A stretch of 64,000 nucleotides of DNA from assembly GCF_003148665.1 (NCBI RefSeq), contig NZ_QGGQ01000001.1, forward strand, positions 969,298 to 1,033,297, given 5' to 3'. Source of the stretch: Maribacter polysiphoniae (GTDB lineage: Bacteria; Bacteroidota; Bacteroidia; Flavobacteriales; Flavobacteriaceae). The notes below the pieces were generated by a model that saw nothing but the letters and a program-made list of their open reading frames with translations, was not told the DNA's origin and made no database searches. Position 1 is the first letter of the stretch, and every line of letters begins with the position of its first letter. Of this stretch, positions 27,898 through 36,381 are shown piece by piece. Position numbers and translations under genes: made by a program.

Positions 27898-27954
27898 GTT
27901 GATCTTTTACTGATGTGGTTTTTATAAAAGGTTGCATCAGTAAAAGCAATCAAC
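27898..27954 (+). promoter_or_regulatory. Long stem-loop in the leader of the second SDR gene
   Basis: TTTTACTGATG (27905-27915) and CATCAGTAAAA (27935-27945) pair perfectly. The stem is extended by GTTGAT (27898-27903) with ATCAAC (27949-27954) across a small bulge. The loop contains TTTTATAAAA. It sits 20 bp before the start codon of the second SDR gene. Its role is unknown: attenuator, RNA processing site or operator. Confidence 0.45.
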
Positions 27955-27973
27955 TTGAAAAAGGATAAAACAA

Positions 27974-28726
27974 ATGGATTTAAAAGGAAAAGTTGCCGTT
28001 GTAACTGGCGGTGGTAGGGATATTGGCCGTGCAGTATGTGTAAAATTGGCTAAGGAAGGAGCTAAGGTTGTAGTCAATTATTTTGATAGTGAAGCTGATG
28101 GGGATAAAACCAAGGCAGCCATTGAGGCTGTTGGAGGAGAAGCTATAACTGTTTATGGTGATGTGACCAAACAAAAAGACATAGACAACATGGTGGCCAA
28201 GACCAAGGAAGCTTTTGGGGATAAGGTTGACATTCTGGTCAATGTTGCCGGTGGTTTATTTGCTCGAAAGACTGTTGAGGAAATAGACGAAAAGTTCTAC
28301 GATTTGGTTATGAACGTAAACTTTAAAGGAACCGTTTTTGTGACACAGGCCTTTAAACCATTAATGGGTAAAGGGTCATCAATCGTAAACTTTGCTTCCC
28401 AAGCGGGTCGTGATGGTGGTGGTGCGGGGTCATCCCTTTATGCGTCCTCCAAAGGGGCGATTATGACTTTGACAAGATCTTGGGCAAAAGAACTGGGTCC
28501 ACAAGGAATTAGGATCAATTCGGTTTGTCCTGGAATGATCGCCACTAAATTCCATGATGATTTTACCAAAGATGAAATACGGGTCAAAGTGGCTGCCGGA
28601 ACCCCATTAAGAAGGGAAGGTAAAGCAGGCGAGGTTGCTGACCTAGTGGCCTATCTGGCTTCTGATGAGGCTTCTTTCATCACGGGAAACAATGTTGATA
28701 TCAATGGAGGTTTGGCCTTCAGTTAA
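27974..28726 (+). CDS. SDR oxidoreductase, candidate DEH reductase (second copy)
   Basis: The 250-residue classical SDR has TGGGRDIG (cofactor loop), NVAGG, catalytic Ser in NFASQAG and YASSK. It is preceded by a 176-bp gap holding two stem-loops, unlike the tight spacing elsewhere in the operon, and is followed by kdgK after 26 bp. Function as DEH reductase (DEH to KDG) is inferred from its position between importer and KDG kinase. Confidence 0.75.
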   Translation: MDLKGKVAVVTGGGRDIGRAVCVKLAKEGAKVVVNYFDSEADGDKTKAAIEAVGGEAITVYGDVTKQKDIDNMVAKTKEAFGDKVDILVNVAGGLFARKTVEEIDEKFYDLVMNVNFKGTVFVTQAFKPLMGKGSSIVNFASQAGRDGGGAGSSLYASSKGAIMTLTRSWAKELGPQGIRINSVCPGMIATKFHDDFTKDEIRVKVAAGTPLRREGKAGEVADLVAYLASDEASFITGNNVDINGGLAFS

Positions 28727-28752
28727 TTTAGGAATACTTCAAAAAGAATAGA

Positions 28753-29793
28753 ATGAAAAAAGTAGTTACTTTCGGAGAGATAATGCTGAGATTGGCACCT
28801 CCTGGATTTTTAAGATTTTCTCAAACAAATAGTTTTGATGTTGTCTATGGGGGCGGTGAATCCAATGTTGCCGTTTCTCTGGCGAACTATGGGGTTCCCG
28901 TGGATTTCGTTACAAGACTTCCAAAGAATGACATCGGCGAATGCGCCCTTATGGAAATGCGTAAGCGTGGCGTTGGGGTCGATAAGATTGTTTATGGAGG
29001 TGACCGTTTGGGGATTTATTTCTTGGAAACGGGAGCTGTAAGTAGAGGGAGTAAGGTCGTTTATGACCGTGCCCATTCCGCTATTAGCGAAATAGAATCG
29101 GGTATGATCGATTGGGATTCCGTATTCGATGGGGTTGAATGGTTTCATTGGACCGGGATTACACCTGCAATTTCACAAGGGGCTGCGGATGTATGTCTTG
29201 AAGCGGTCAAAGCCGCAAGTGAAAAAGGTATTACCATTTCCACCGATTTAAATTATCGTGCGAAGTTATGGAATTATGGGGGAGATCGTGAGGCCATCAT
29301 GACCGAACTAACCTCCTATTGCGATATCATCCTCGGTAATGAGGAGGATGCAGAGATGCATTTTGGGATTAAACCAGAGGGTATTTCGGTACAAACCCAA
29401 GGGCATGATGTAAAAGCAGAAGCCTTTTTGTCGGTATGTAAGCAAATGATGGAGAAATTCCCACGTGCCAAAAAAGTGATTACCACGCTTCGTGGATCCA
29501 TTTCCGCTTCCCACAATACATGGGCAGGTGTCTTGTACGATGGTAAAAAGATGTATGAGACCCGTCAATACCAGATTACCGATATCGTAGACCGTGTTGG
29601 TGGTGGCGATTCATTCATGGGTGGTTTGATCTATGGATTGTTGAAATATCCTGAGGATGATCAGAATGCCTTGGATTTTGCCGTGGCGGCATCCTGTTTA
29701 AAACATACTATAAAAGGTGATGCGAATTTGGTCACCGTTGCCGAAGTTGAAAAACTTATGGGTGGTGATGCATCAGGTAGGGTTGCGAGATAA
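28753..29793 (+). CDS. kdgK: 2-dehydro-3-deoxygluconate (KDG) kinase
   Basis: The 346-residue PfkB-family sugar kinase starts KKVVTFGEIMLRLAPPGFLRF, close to known KDG kinases. It has GGGESNVAVSLANYG for substrate binding and the C-terminal GGGDSFMGG motif with catalytic base Asp286. It phosphorylates KDG to KDPG, directly before the aldolase step encoded two genes later. Length is as expected. Confidence 0.93.
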   Translation: MKKVVTFGEIMLRLAPPGFLRFSQTNSFDVVYGGGESNVAVSLANYGVPVDFVTRLPKNDIGECALMEMRKRGVGVDKIVYGGDRLGIYFLETGAVSRGSKVVYDRAHSAISEIESGMIDWDSVFDGVEWFHWTGITPAISQGAADVCLEAVKAASEKGITISTDLNYRAKLWNYGGDREAIMTELTSYCDIILGNEEDAEMHFGIKPEGISVQTQGHDVKAEAFLSVCKQMMEKFPRAKKVITTLRGSISASHNTWAGVLYDGKKMYETRQYQITDIVDRVGGGDSFMGGLIYGLLKYPEDDQNALDFAVAASCLKHTIKGDANLVTVAEVEKLMGGDASGRVAR

Positions 29794-29833
29794 CCCAAGT
29801 AGAATAACTATGGTCTAAATAATGATTTTTTAA

Positions 29834-31057
29834 ATGGATAAGGGCAAATCTATATTGATTATTTGTGGAGGGGGACCTGCACCTGGAATTAATTCAGTTA
29901 TCAGTACGGTTGCCAAGGTTTTTTTAAAGGATGGTTACAGGGTCTTAGGTTTACATGAAGGTTTTAAAGGTATTTTCAGTGAAAACCCGGAAATTAAGGA
30001 GTTTGATTTTGATCATGCCGATAGAATCTTTAGCCGAGGTGGCTCCACCTTGGTTATGAGTAGGTTCAAACCAGGAAATGAAAAGCTAAACACTAACCTT
30101 TTTTTGGAGAACAATGTAAAACTATTGGTCAGTATTGGTGGTGATGACACTGCCTCTACTGCCAATAGGATTACCTCCTACCTAGAAAGGGAAAATATAT
30201 TGATTTCCAATATCCATGTTCCCAAAACCATTGATAATGATTTGCCTTTGCCCGATCGGAATCCCACTTTTGGGTTTCATTCCGCAAAGGATGAGGGTGT
30301 GCGAATAGGCAACACGACCTATGAGGATGCCCGTACCAGTCAAAATTGGTTTGTAATGTGCGCCATGGGACGATCGGCAGGTCATCTGGCATTTGGTATT
30401 GCCACAAGCTGCCACTTTCCGATGATGGTCATCCCGGAAATGTTCAATAATACAGACCTTACCCTCGATAAGGTAATCCGATTGATTATTTCATCAATAG
30501 TCAAAAGAAAAGTAAAGGGTATCAAGTATGGTGTGGCAATGGTGAGCGAAGGTGTTTTTCATTCCATGCCAAAATCAGAGCTGGATAAAATTGGTATAAA
30601 TTTCACCTATGATGACCATGGCCATCCCGAACTAGGGAATGTGAGTAAATCCCATATTCTCAATGTGCTTCTCCAAAAAGAATTGGAAAAACTTGGGTTG
30701 AATGTTAAAAGTAGACCGGTAGAATTGGGGTATGAACTACGATGTTGCCGCCCAATTGGGTTTGATCTTACGTTGTGTACCCTGCTGGGAATCGGGGTAA
30801 AGAAACTATATGACCAAGGGCTTAGTGGCTGTATGGTAAGCGCGAACTCCCGGGGGGAAATAACACCACTCTTTTTATCGGATATGCAGGATGCGAATGG
30901 TAAAATACCGCCGCGTTTGGTAGATATCGAATCTGAATTTGCAAATCTGTGTTTTCAAAACTTGGATTATTTAAAGCCAAGTGATTATGAGGCTGCAAGG
31001 AAGTTTGTAGAGAATCCTTCAGCCTATGATTTTAAAAAAATATTAAACGAAAAATAA
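29834..31057 (+). CDS. Phosphofructokinase, PPi-dependent-type signature
   Basis: The 407-residue PFK-A fold protein has GGGPAPGINSVI at the N-terminus. Two diagnostic positions point to pyrophosphate as phosphoryl donor: GGDDT (Asp104, Asp105) where ATP-PFK has GGDG, and PKTIDND (Lys131) where E. coli PfkA has Gly. MGRSAGHLA is also present. The KDG pathway does not need PFK, so a reversible PPi enzyme serving gluconeogenic hexose supply from triose phosphate is a plausible role. It lies between kdgK (40 bp) and the KDPG aldolase gene (9 bp). Confidence 0.85.
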   Translation: MDKGKSILIICGGGPAPGINSVISTVAKVFLKDGYRVLGLHEGFKGIFSENPEIKEFDFDHADRIFSRGGSTLVMSRFKPGNEKLNTNLFLENNVKLLVSIGGDDTASTANRITSYLERENILISNIHVPKTIDNDLPLPDRNPTFGFHSAKDEGVRIGNTTYEDARTSQNWFVMCAMGRSAGHLAFGIATSCHFPMMVIPEMFNNTDLTLDKVIRLIISSIVKRKVKGIKYGVAMVSEGVFHSMPKSELDKIGINFTYDDHGHPELGNVSKSHILNVLLQKELEKLGLNVKSRPVELGYELRCCRPIGFDLTLCTLLGIGVKKLYDQGLSGCMVSANSRGEITPLFLSDMQDANGKIPPRLVDIESEFANLCFQNLDYLKPSDYEAARKFVENPSAYDFKKILNEK

Positions 31058-31066
31058 AATAAAAAT

Positions 31067-31735
31067 ATGGCACAATATTCAAGAATTGAAGTGGCATCGG
31101 TGATGAAGGAAACAGGCATGGTCCCTTTGTTTTATCATCCGGATATTGAACTTGGTAAAAAAGTACTTAAGGCGTGTTATGACGGTGGCGCGCGATTGAT
31201 GGAGTTCACCAGTAGGGGCGATTTTGCCTTTGAGATATTTGGTGAACTGAACAAATATGCCATCGCAGAGCTTCCTGGAATGATTATGGGGGTCGGTTCC
31301 ATTACCGATGCAGGGGCGGCTTCCCTATACATGCAATTAGGTGCGAATTTTATTGTTACACCATCACTACGTGAAGATATAGCGATAGCCTGTAACCGTA
31401 GAAAAGTACTTTGGTCACCTGGTTGCGGTTCTTTGACCGAAATCAACAGGGCAGAGGAATTAGGATGTGAGATTGTTAAGTTGTTCCCAGGTTCAACCTA
31501 TGGACCAGGGTTCGTAAAGGCCATTAAAGGTCCGCAACCATGGACTAGTGTGATGCCTACAGGGGGTGTTTCGACCGAAACCGCAAATCTTAAAGGTTGG
31601 TTCGATGCGGGTGTTACCTGTGTTGGTATGGGATCCCAATTGATCAGTAAGGATGTGTTGGCCAATCGGGATTATAAAGGTTTGGAAAATTCAGTAAAGG
31701 AAGCCTTGAAAACCATTAACGAAGTTAGAAAATAA
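31067..31735 (+). CDS. eda: KDPG aldolase
   Basis: The 222-residue class I aldolase has catalytic residues in line with the E. coli enzyme: Glu46 and Arg50 (MEFTSRGD; E45/R49 in E. coli) and Schiff-base Lys138 (EIVKLFPGS; K133). It splits KDPG to pyruvate and glyceraldehyde 3-phosphate, ending the alginate route. It may also cleave 4-hydroxy-2-oxoglutarate. Confidence 0.93.
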   Translation: MAQYSRIEVASVMKETGMVPLFYHPDIELGKKVLKACYDGGARLMEFTSRGDFAFEIFGELNKYAIAELPGMIMGVGSITDAGAASLYMQLGANFIVTPSLREDIAIACNRRKVLWSPGCGSLTEINRAEELGCEIVKLFPGSTYGPGFVKAIKGPQPWTSVMPTGGVSTETANLKGWFDAGVTCVGMGSQLISKDVLANRDYKGLENSVKEALKTINEVRK

Positions 31736-31742
31736 TAATAGT

Positions 31743-33017
31743 ATGGAGAAGTCAAATGCCAGTAGTTCGTGGATTAAACAATTGCTTGCTTTGGTATTGG
31801 CTTTCGGTCCAGGTATTTTTGCCATAGGGTATACCATAGGTACAGGTAGTGTTACTTCGATGATCGTAGCGGGGAGTACCTATGGTATGCAACTATTGTG
31901 GGTGTTGCTGATCAGTTGTGTTTTCTCTGGACTCCTAATGTACGTTTATGGGAATTATGCCTTGCTGACCGGTGAGACGGCGCTCTATGCTTTTAAAAAG
32001 CATATTAAAGGGGGTAAACTATTGGCTATTTTGATCATTATCGGCATTTCTTTTGGTCAATGGAATTCGTTAATGGGGATTCTTGGCATTTCCGCCAATA
32101 TCATCTACGAGATTTTCTTGATCTATTTTCCTCAACTGGCCGGTTTTAAATACGAGACGGTGTTGATTGTGGCTATTGCTGTCATTGCAATCATGTATGC
32201 CCTTCTTTTGGTAGGTAAATACACGTTTTTCGAAAAGATTCTAGTGATTTTTGTTACCATAATGGGGTTGTCCTTCATCGTATCCCTTTTCTTGGTGTAT
32301 CCGCTCCCAATTGAGGTAGTACAAGGATTGGTTCCTTCGGTGCCAGAGGTGGAAGGGGGCAAAATGATGGTGGCGGCATTTGTGGGTACGACCATGGCAG
32401 CGGCAACCTTTTTGTCAAGACCACTTTTCGTTAAAGGTAAAGGTTGGACAATCAAGAATCTCAAGCAGCAAAAAAGGGATGCCATAACCGCTGCTATTCT
32501 GGTGTTTATCATTAGCGGGTCGGTCATGGCGGTCGCAAGTGGGGCACTTTTTCATCAAGGGCAACCCGTGACCGAAGTTTTGGATATGGTGAATACACTG
32601 GAGCCCGTTGCCGGTAAATTTGCATTGACCTTGTTCTTTTTTGGTACATTGAGTGCAGGACTTTCTTCCATCTTCCCATGTTTATTGATTGCACCTATCT
32701 TAGTGGCGGATTATCAGTCAGGGGAATTGGATACGAATTCCCGTCAATTTAGGGTCATTACAGGAATAGCATGTCTCTTCGCGTTGATTGTTCCCGTATT
32801 TGGGGCGAATCCTATCGAAATGCAGATATTGTCGCAGGTTTTTAATGTCTTTGTACTGCCCATAGTGATATTGGGAATACTATTGCTTATCAATAATAAA
32901 AAAATCATGAAGGGATACCGGACGAACATAATGATCAATCTAGGTTTGTTCGCGGCCTTCTTTTTTTCATGTGTTATTTCCTATAATGGTGTCTTGGCAT
33001 TGTTGTCTTATTTTTAA
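31743..33017 (+). CDS. Nramp-fold transporter lacking the DPGN metal motif
   Basis: The 424-residue protein has about 11 membrane helices and the Nramp GPG...GY start (FGPGIFAIGY, residues 21-30). Where metal-transporting Nramps have DPGN in helix 1, this protein has IGTG (residues 32-35). In helix 6 the MPH motif is replaced by MAA (Met218-Ala220). The metal-coordinating Asp and Asn are therefore absent. It ends the KDG operon, 7 bp after the aldolase gene. Manganese transport is unlikely from these residues; a sugar-acid or other organic substrate is a possible inference. Confidence 0.75.
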   Translation: MEKSNASSSWIKQLLALVLAFGPGIFAIGYTIGTGSVTSMIVAGSTYGMQLLWVLLISCVFSGLLMYVYGNYALLTGETALYAFKKHIKGGKLLAILIIIGISFGQWNSLMGILGISANIIYEIFLIYFPQLAGFKYETVLIVAIAVIAIMYALLLVGKYTFFEKILVIFVTIMGLSFIVSLFLVYPLPIEVVQGLVPSVPEVEGGKMMVAAFVGTTMAAATFLSRPLFVKGKGWTIKNLKQQKRDAITAAILVFIISGSVMAVASGALFHQGQPVTEVLDMVNTLEPVAGKFALTLFFFGTLSAGLSSIFPCLLIAPILVADYQSGELDTNSRQFRVITGIACLFALIVPVFGANPIEMQILSQVFNVFVLPIVILGILLLINNKKIMKGYRTNIMINLGLFAAFFFSCVISYNGVLALLSYF

Positions 33018-33065
33018 GAAAAACCCGCTACTTAACTGTTGTCATCATTATCTTATCCTAAGATA

Positions 33066-33083
33066 TCTTCAATTCGTTGAAGA
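33066..33083. repeat. UUCG-capped hairpin after the Nramp-like gene
   Basis: TCTTCAA-TTCG-TTGAAGA is a perfect 7-bp stem with a stable UUCG tetraloop, 49 bp after the stop. No U-run follows on either strand, so it is a possible 3' stabiliser or weak terminator. Confidence 0.45.
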
Positions 33084-33348
33084 CAATCCCTGTTCATTGA
33101 AATCATTGCTATTCTAGAAGGTAGTCTCGAGTGGGTGCTTTAGTCTACAAAACAGCAAATACTGCATTTGCTAATGTATGGTTCTTAGCAAAATGAAACA
33201 TATTACATAAATTATGACCATTCTATTCTTTTCTAACAATAAACAAGATATTACAGGATGGATAGAATAAATGCATTCCGTAATTTTATAGGCGTAAAAA
33301 TGGACTCAATTATCCCTTTTGTGTACAATTATCGAGGCAAATGATTAG

Positions 33349-33368
33349 TATGTTTGGTTTAAAACCAA
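33349..33368 (+). promoter_or_regulatory. Promoter/operator of the uronate (uxu-kdu) operon
   Basis: TATGTTTG (33349-33356) matches the -7 box TAnnTTTG and overlaps a perfect 15-bp inverted repeat TTGGTTT-A-AAACCAA (33354-33368). The half-site TTGG/CCAA is shared with the GntR-type sites, but the arms are three bases further apart. It could be bound by a different regulator. No clear -33 box is present. Confidence 0.5.
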
Positions 33369-33422
33369 GAAATTTGGGGGAAGCTTACGTTTTTATAGTT
33401 GATCTTTATAAGAATAAAATTA

Positions 33423-34265
33423 ATGAATTTGAAAATGGAGAAAAAAGTAATTGTGTTAACGGGCGCCGGTGGGGTTCTAATAAGTGCATTGGCCAAGGCC
33501 TTTGCTAAAGAAGGTCATAAAATTGCGGTTTTGGACCTAAAAAAAGAGGCCGCTGATAAAGTAGCTGATGAGATCAATGGTCAAGGAGGTACCGCTATAA
33601 GTTTGGTTGCCAATGTATTGGAGAAAGAATCCCTCGAATTGGCAAAAAAAGAAGTCAATAGTCAATTGGGACCGTGTGATATTTTAGTCAATGGTGCCGG
33701 GGGCAACCATCCTTCGGGAACCACAAGCGAACCTTATTTGGAAGAAAAGGATTTACTCAAAACAACGGAAGGCTTTAAAACTTTTTTTGATTTGGATGTT
33801 AACGGTATCCAGTTCACTTTCAATTTAAATTTTATAGGAACGCTATTGCCCACTCAGGTATTTGCCAAGGACATGGTTGGAAGAAAGGATTGTAGTATCC
33901 TGAATATTTCCTCCATGAATGCCTTTACACCTTTAACGAAAATTCCAGCCTATAGTGGGGCAAAAGCTGCGGTCTCTAACTTCACCCAATGGTTGGCAGT
34001 GCATTTTTCCAAAGTTGGGATACGTGTAAATGCCTTGGCTCCAGGTTTTTTCCTAACGGATCAAAACAGGGCCTTATTGTTAGGGGCAGACGGGGCTTTG
34101 ACCCCAAGGGGGAATACGATTATAGGCCAAACACCCATGGGACGTTTTGGAGAGCCCGAGGATTTGATAAGCACTGCTTTATGGCTGAGTGATAAAGGCG
34201 CCTCCTTTGTTACAGGTGTTGTTGTGCCCATAGATGGAGGTTTTAGTGCTTTTAGTGGTGTTTAA
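33423..34265 (+). CDS. SDR D-mannonate oxidoreductase-like (fructuronate reductase)
   Basis: With the ATG at 33423 the protein has 280 residues; ATG 33435 and an upstream TTG are alternatives. The cofactor loop is TGAGGVLISALA, the variant seen in the SDR family assigned as D-mannonate oxidoreductase (fructuronate reductase), with NGAGGNHPSG, catalytic Ser in NISSMNA and YSGAK. Its place 21 bp before uxuA supports reduction of fructuronate to mannonate. No uxaC isomerase is seen in the window. Confidence 0.8.
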   Translation: MNLKMEKKVIVLTGAGGVLISALAKAFAKEGHKIAVLDLKKEAADKVADEINGQGGTAISLVANVLEKESLELAKKEVNSQLGPCDILVNGAGGNHPSGTTSEPYLEEKDLLKTTEGFKTFFDLDVNGIQFTFNLNFIGTLLPTQVFAKDMVGRKDCSILNISSMNAFTPLTKIPAYSGAKAAVSNFTQWLAVHFSKVGIRVNALAPGFFLTDQNRALLLGADGALTPRGNTIIGQTPMGRFGEPEDLISTALWLSDKGASFVTGVVVPIDGGFSAFSGV

Positions 34266-34286
34266 TAATATAGAATAATAATACGA

Positions 34287-35477
34287 ATGACTTTAGAACA
34301 GACTTGGAGATGGTATGGGCCAAACGACCCAGTATCCCTATCAGATATTAGACAGGCGGGTGCAACGGGAGTGGTTACTGCCTTGCATCATGTTCCGAAC
34401 GGACAGGTATGGACGGTTTCGGAAATCACAAAAAGGAAAAAGGAAATAGAAGCTGCTGGACTCACATGGTCGGTCGTTGAGAGTGTGCCCATCCACGAGG
34501 CCATAAAGACCCAAACCGAAGGGTATATGCAATATGTCGATAATTATAAGCAAACCCTTTTGAATTTAGGGGAATGTGGGATAGACATTGTATGCTATAA
34601 CTTTATGCCCGTGTTGGATTGGACAAGGACCGATCTTGACTATGAGGTAAAGGATGGTTCCAGGGCCTTGCGATTTGAAGCTGTCGCTTTTGCGGCTTTT
34701 GAATTGTTTTTGTTGAAACGGCCTGGTGCAAAGGAAACCTATACGGAACAGGAAGTAGTTGCCGCAAAGGATTATTTTGAAAATTTGACCGAAGAAGGAA
34801 AACAGCAACTTACGAATAATATTATTGCAGGACTTCCGGGTGCCGAAGAAGGATATTCCTTGGAAGAATTCAACACCATTTTAGCAACGTATGATGCTAT
34901 TGATGAGGTAAGGTTGAAAAAGCATTTATTCGAATTTTTGGAACATATCATCCCAGCCGCCGAAAAAGCAGGGGTTTTAATGTGTATACATCCCGATGAC
35001 CCTCCTCATCCTATTTTAGGCTTGCCACGTGTGGTGAGTACCGAACAGGATATTGTAGAGCTATATAAGGCTGTTGATAGTCCGAATAACGGACTCACAT
35101 TCTGCACAGGGTCTTTTGGTGTCCGTAAGGATAATGACCTTCCCGGTATGGTGGAACGTTTAGGCAGTCGCATACATTTTATCCACCTTCGCAGTACCCA
35201 AAGGGATAGCAATGGTAATTTTCATGAAGCAAACCATTTGGAAGGCGATGTAGATATGTTCAATGTTATGAAAGCCTTGATTACCGAACACGAAAAACGT
35301 AAATCGGAAGGAAGAAAAGATCTTCGTATGCCAATGCGTCCCGATCATGGTCACAAAATGCTGGACGATTTACGTAAAAAGACCAATCCAGGGTATTCAG
35401 GTATTGGTCGTTTAAGGGGATTGGCAGAGCTTCGTGGTCTTGAATGGGGTATAAGAAAAGCTCTTTTCAACCAATAA
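34287..35477 (+). CDS. uxuA: Mannonate dehydratase
   Basis: The 396-residue protein matches UxuA over its length: [16 protein letters not shown] at the start, [28 protein letters not shown] (metal His/Asp), HFIHLRS and [12 protein letters not shown]. It dehydrates D-mannonate to KDG, joining the hexuronate branch to the KDG kinase/aldolase route encoded upstream. Confidence 0.95.
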   Translation: MTLEQTWRWYGPNDPVSLSDIRQAGATGVVTALHHVPNGQVWTVSEITKRKKEIEAAGLTWSVVESVPIHEAIKTQTEGYMQYVDNYKQTLLNLGECGIDIVCYNFMPVLDWTRTDLDYEVKDGSRALRFEAVAFAAFELFLLKRPGAKETYTEQEVVAAKDYFENLTEEGKQQLTNNIIAGLPGAEEGYSLEEFNTILATYDAIDEVRLKKHLFEFLEHIIPAAEKAGVLMCIHPDDPPHPILGLPRVVSTEQDIVELYKAVDSPNNGLTFCTGSFGVRKDNDLPGMVERLGSRIHFIHLRSTQRDSNGNFHEANHLEGDVDMFNVMKALITEHEKRKSEGRKDLRMPMRPDHGHKMLDDLRKKTNPGYSGIGRLRGLAELRGLEWGIRKALFNQ

Positions 35478-35537
35478 TGGTAATTGTTTATTCCTGTATA
35501 AAATTTGTAAAAGAAAACACTGAAAAAATAGTTTGAA

Positions 35538-36377
35538 ATGTCAACAGTAGTCGAAACCAGATATGCTTCAAGTCCCGAAGCCGTAAAAAAGTATGACACA
35601 ACCGAGTTGCGTAATGAATTCCTTATTTCCAATTTGATGCAAAAGGGAAAGGTCAATCTGACCTACTCGCATTATGATCGGTATATTGCGGGATCAGCGG
35701 TTCCTGAAGAGCCATTGAAATTGGAAACCATCGATCCATTGAAAGCGGAGTATTTTTTAGAACGGCGCGAACTAGGTATTATTAATGTGGGAGCTCAAGG
35801 ATCTGTTGAGGTTGATGGTACTATCTATGTTTTGCAGCATAAGGATGCGCTTTATATAGGAAAGGGGACCAAGGAAGTGATTTTCAAAAGTGATGAGGCC
35901 AAAAAACCTGCCCAATATTATTTAAATTCCGCTCCCGCCCATACGCATTATCCCACCAAGAAAGTTAGTCTGGCCGAAGCCAATAAGTTGGAATTGGGCT
36001 CTTTGGAGACAGCAAACCATAGAACCGTCAACCAAATGATTATCGGAGGTGTGGTGACCACGTGTCAATTACAAATGGGGATGACCGAGCTGAAAACCGG
36101 AAGTGTATGGAACACCATGCCTGCACATGTTCACGATCGTAGAATGGAAGTATATTTTTATTTGGATATACCTGAAGGGCAATCAGTCTGTCATTTTATG
36201 GGCCAGCCACAAGAGACACGTCACATTTGGATGCAAAATCATGAGGCCGTTATCTCCCCACCATGGTCTATCCATTGTGGTTCAGGAACTTCAAATTATA
36301 CGTTCATTTGGGGAATGGCAGGGGAAAACTTGGATTATGGCGACATGGATGTGGCTAAAATAACAGATTTAAAATAA
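35538..36377 (+). CDS. kduI: 5-keto-4-deoxyuronate isomerase
   Basis: The 279-residue cupin has metal ligands His197, His199, Glu204 and His246 (PAHVHDRRMEVYFY and WSIHCG), each one position from the E. coli KduI ligands. It converts the linear 4-deoxy-5-keto uronate to 2,5-diketo-3-deoxygluconate, the pectin branch step before KduD. It overlaps functionally with the alginate reductase route, since both use KdgF-type products. Confidence 0.95.
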   Translation: MSTVVETRYASSPEAVKKYDTTELRNEFLISNLMQKGKVNLTYSHYDRYIAGSAVPEEPLKLETIDPLKAEYFLERRELGIINVGAQGSVEVDGTIYVLQHKDALYIGKGTKEVIFKSDEAKKPAQYYLNSAPAHTHYPTKKVSLAEANKLELGSLETANHRTVNQMIIGGVVTTCQLQMGMTELKTGSVWNTMPAHVHDRRMEVYFYLDIPEGQSVCHFMGQPQETRHIWMQNHEAVISPPWSIHCGSGTSNYTFIWGMAGENLDYGDMDVAKITDLK

Positions 36378-36381
36378 AAGA

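Larger units (their letters stand above)
33018..33422. other. Intergenic region between the KDG and uronate operons
   Basis: The 405-bp gap contains the UUCG hairpin near its start and a promoter/operator near its end (listed separately). I see no gene or repeat in the middle (about 33090-33345). Confidence 0.6.

Noticed and set aside
29834..31057. Calling the PFK gene pfkA (ATP-dependent)
   Set aside because: GGDDT and PKTIDND indicate the PPi-dependent type.
31743..33017. Calling the Nramp-fold gene mntH
   Set aside because: The DPGN and MPH motifs needed for metal transport are replaced.
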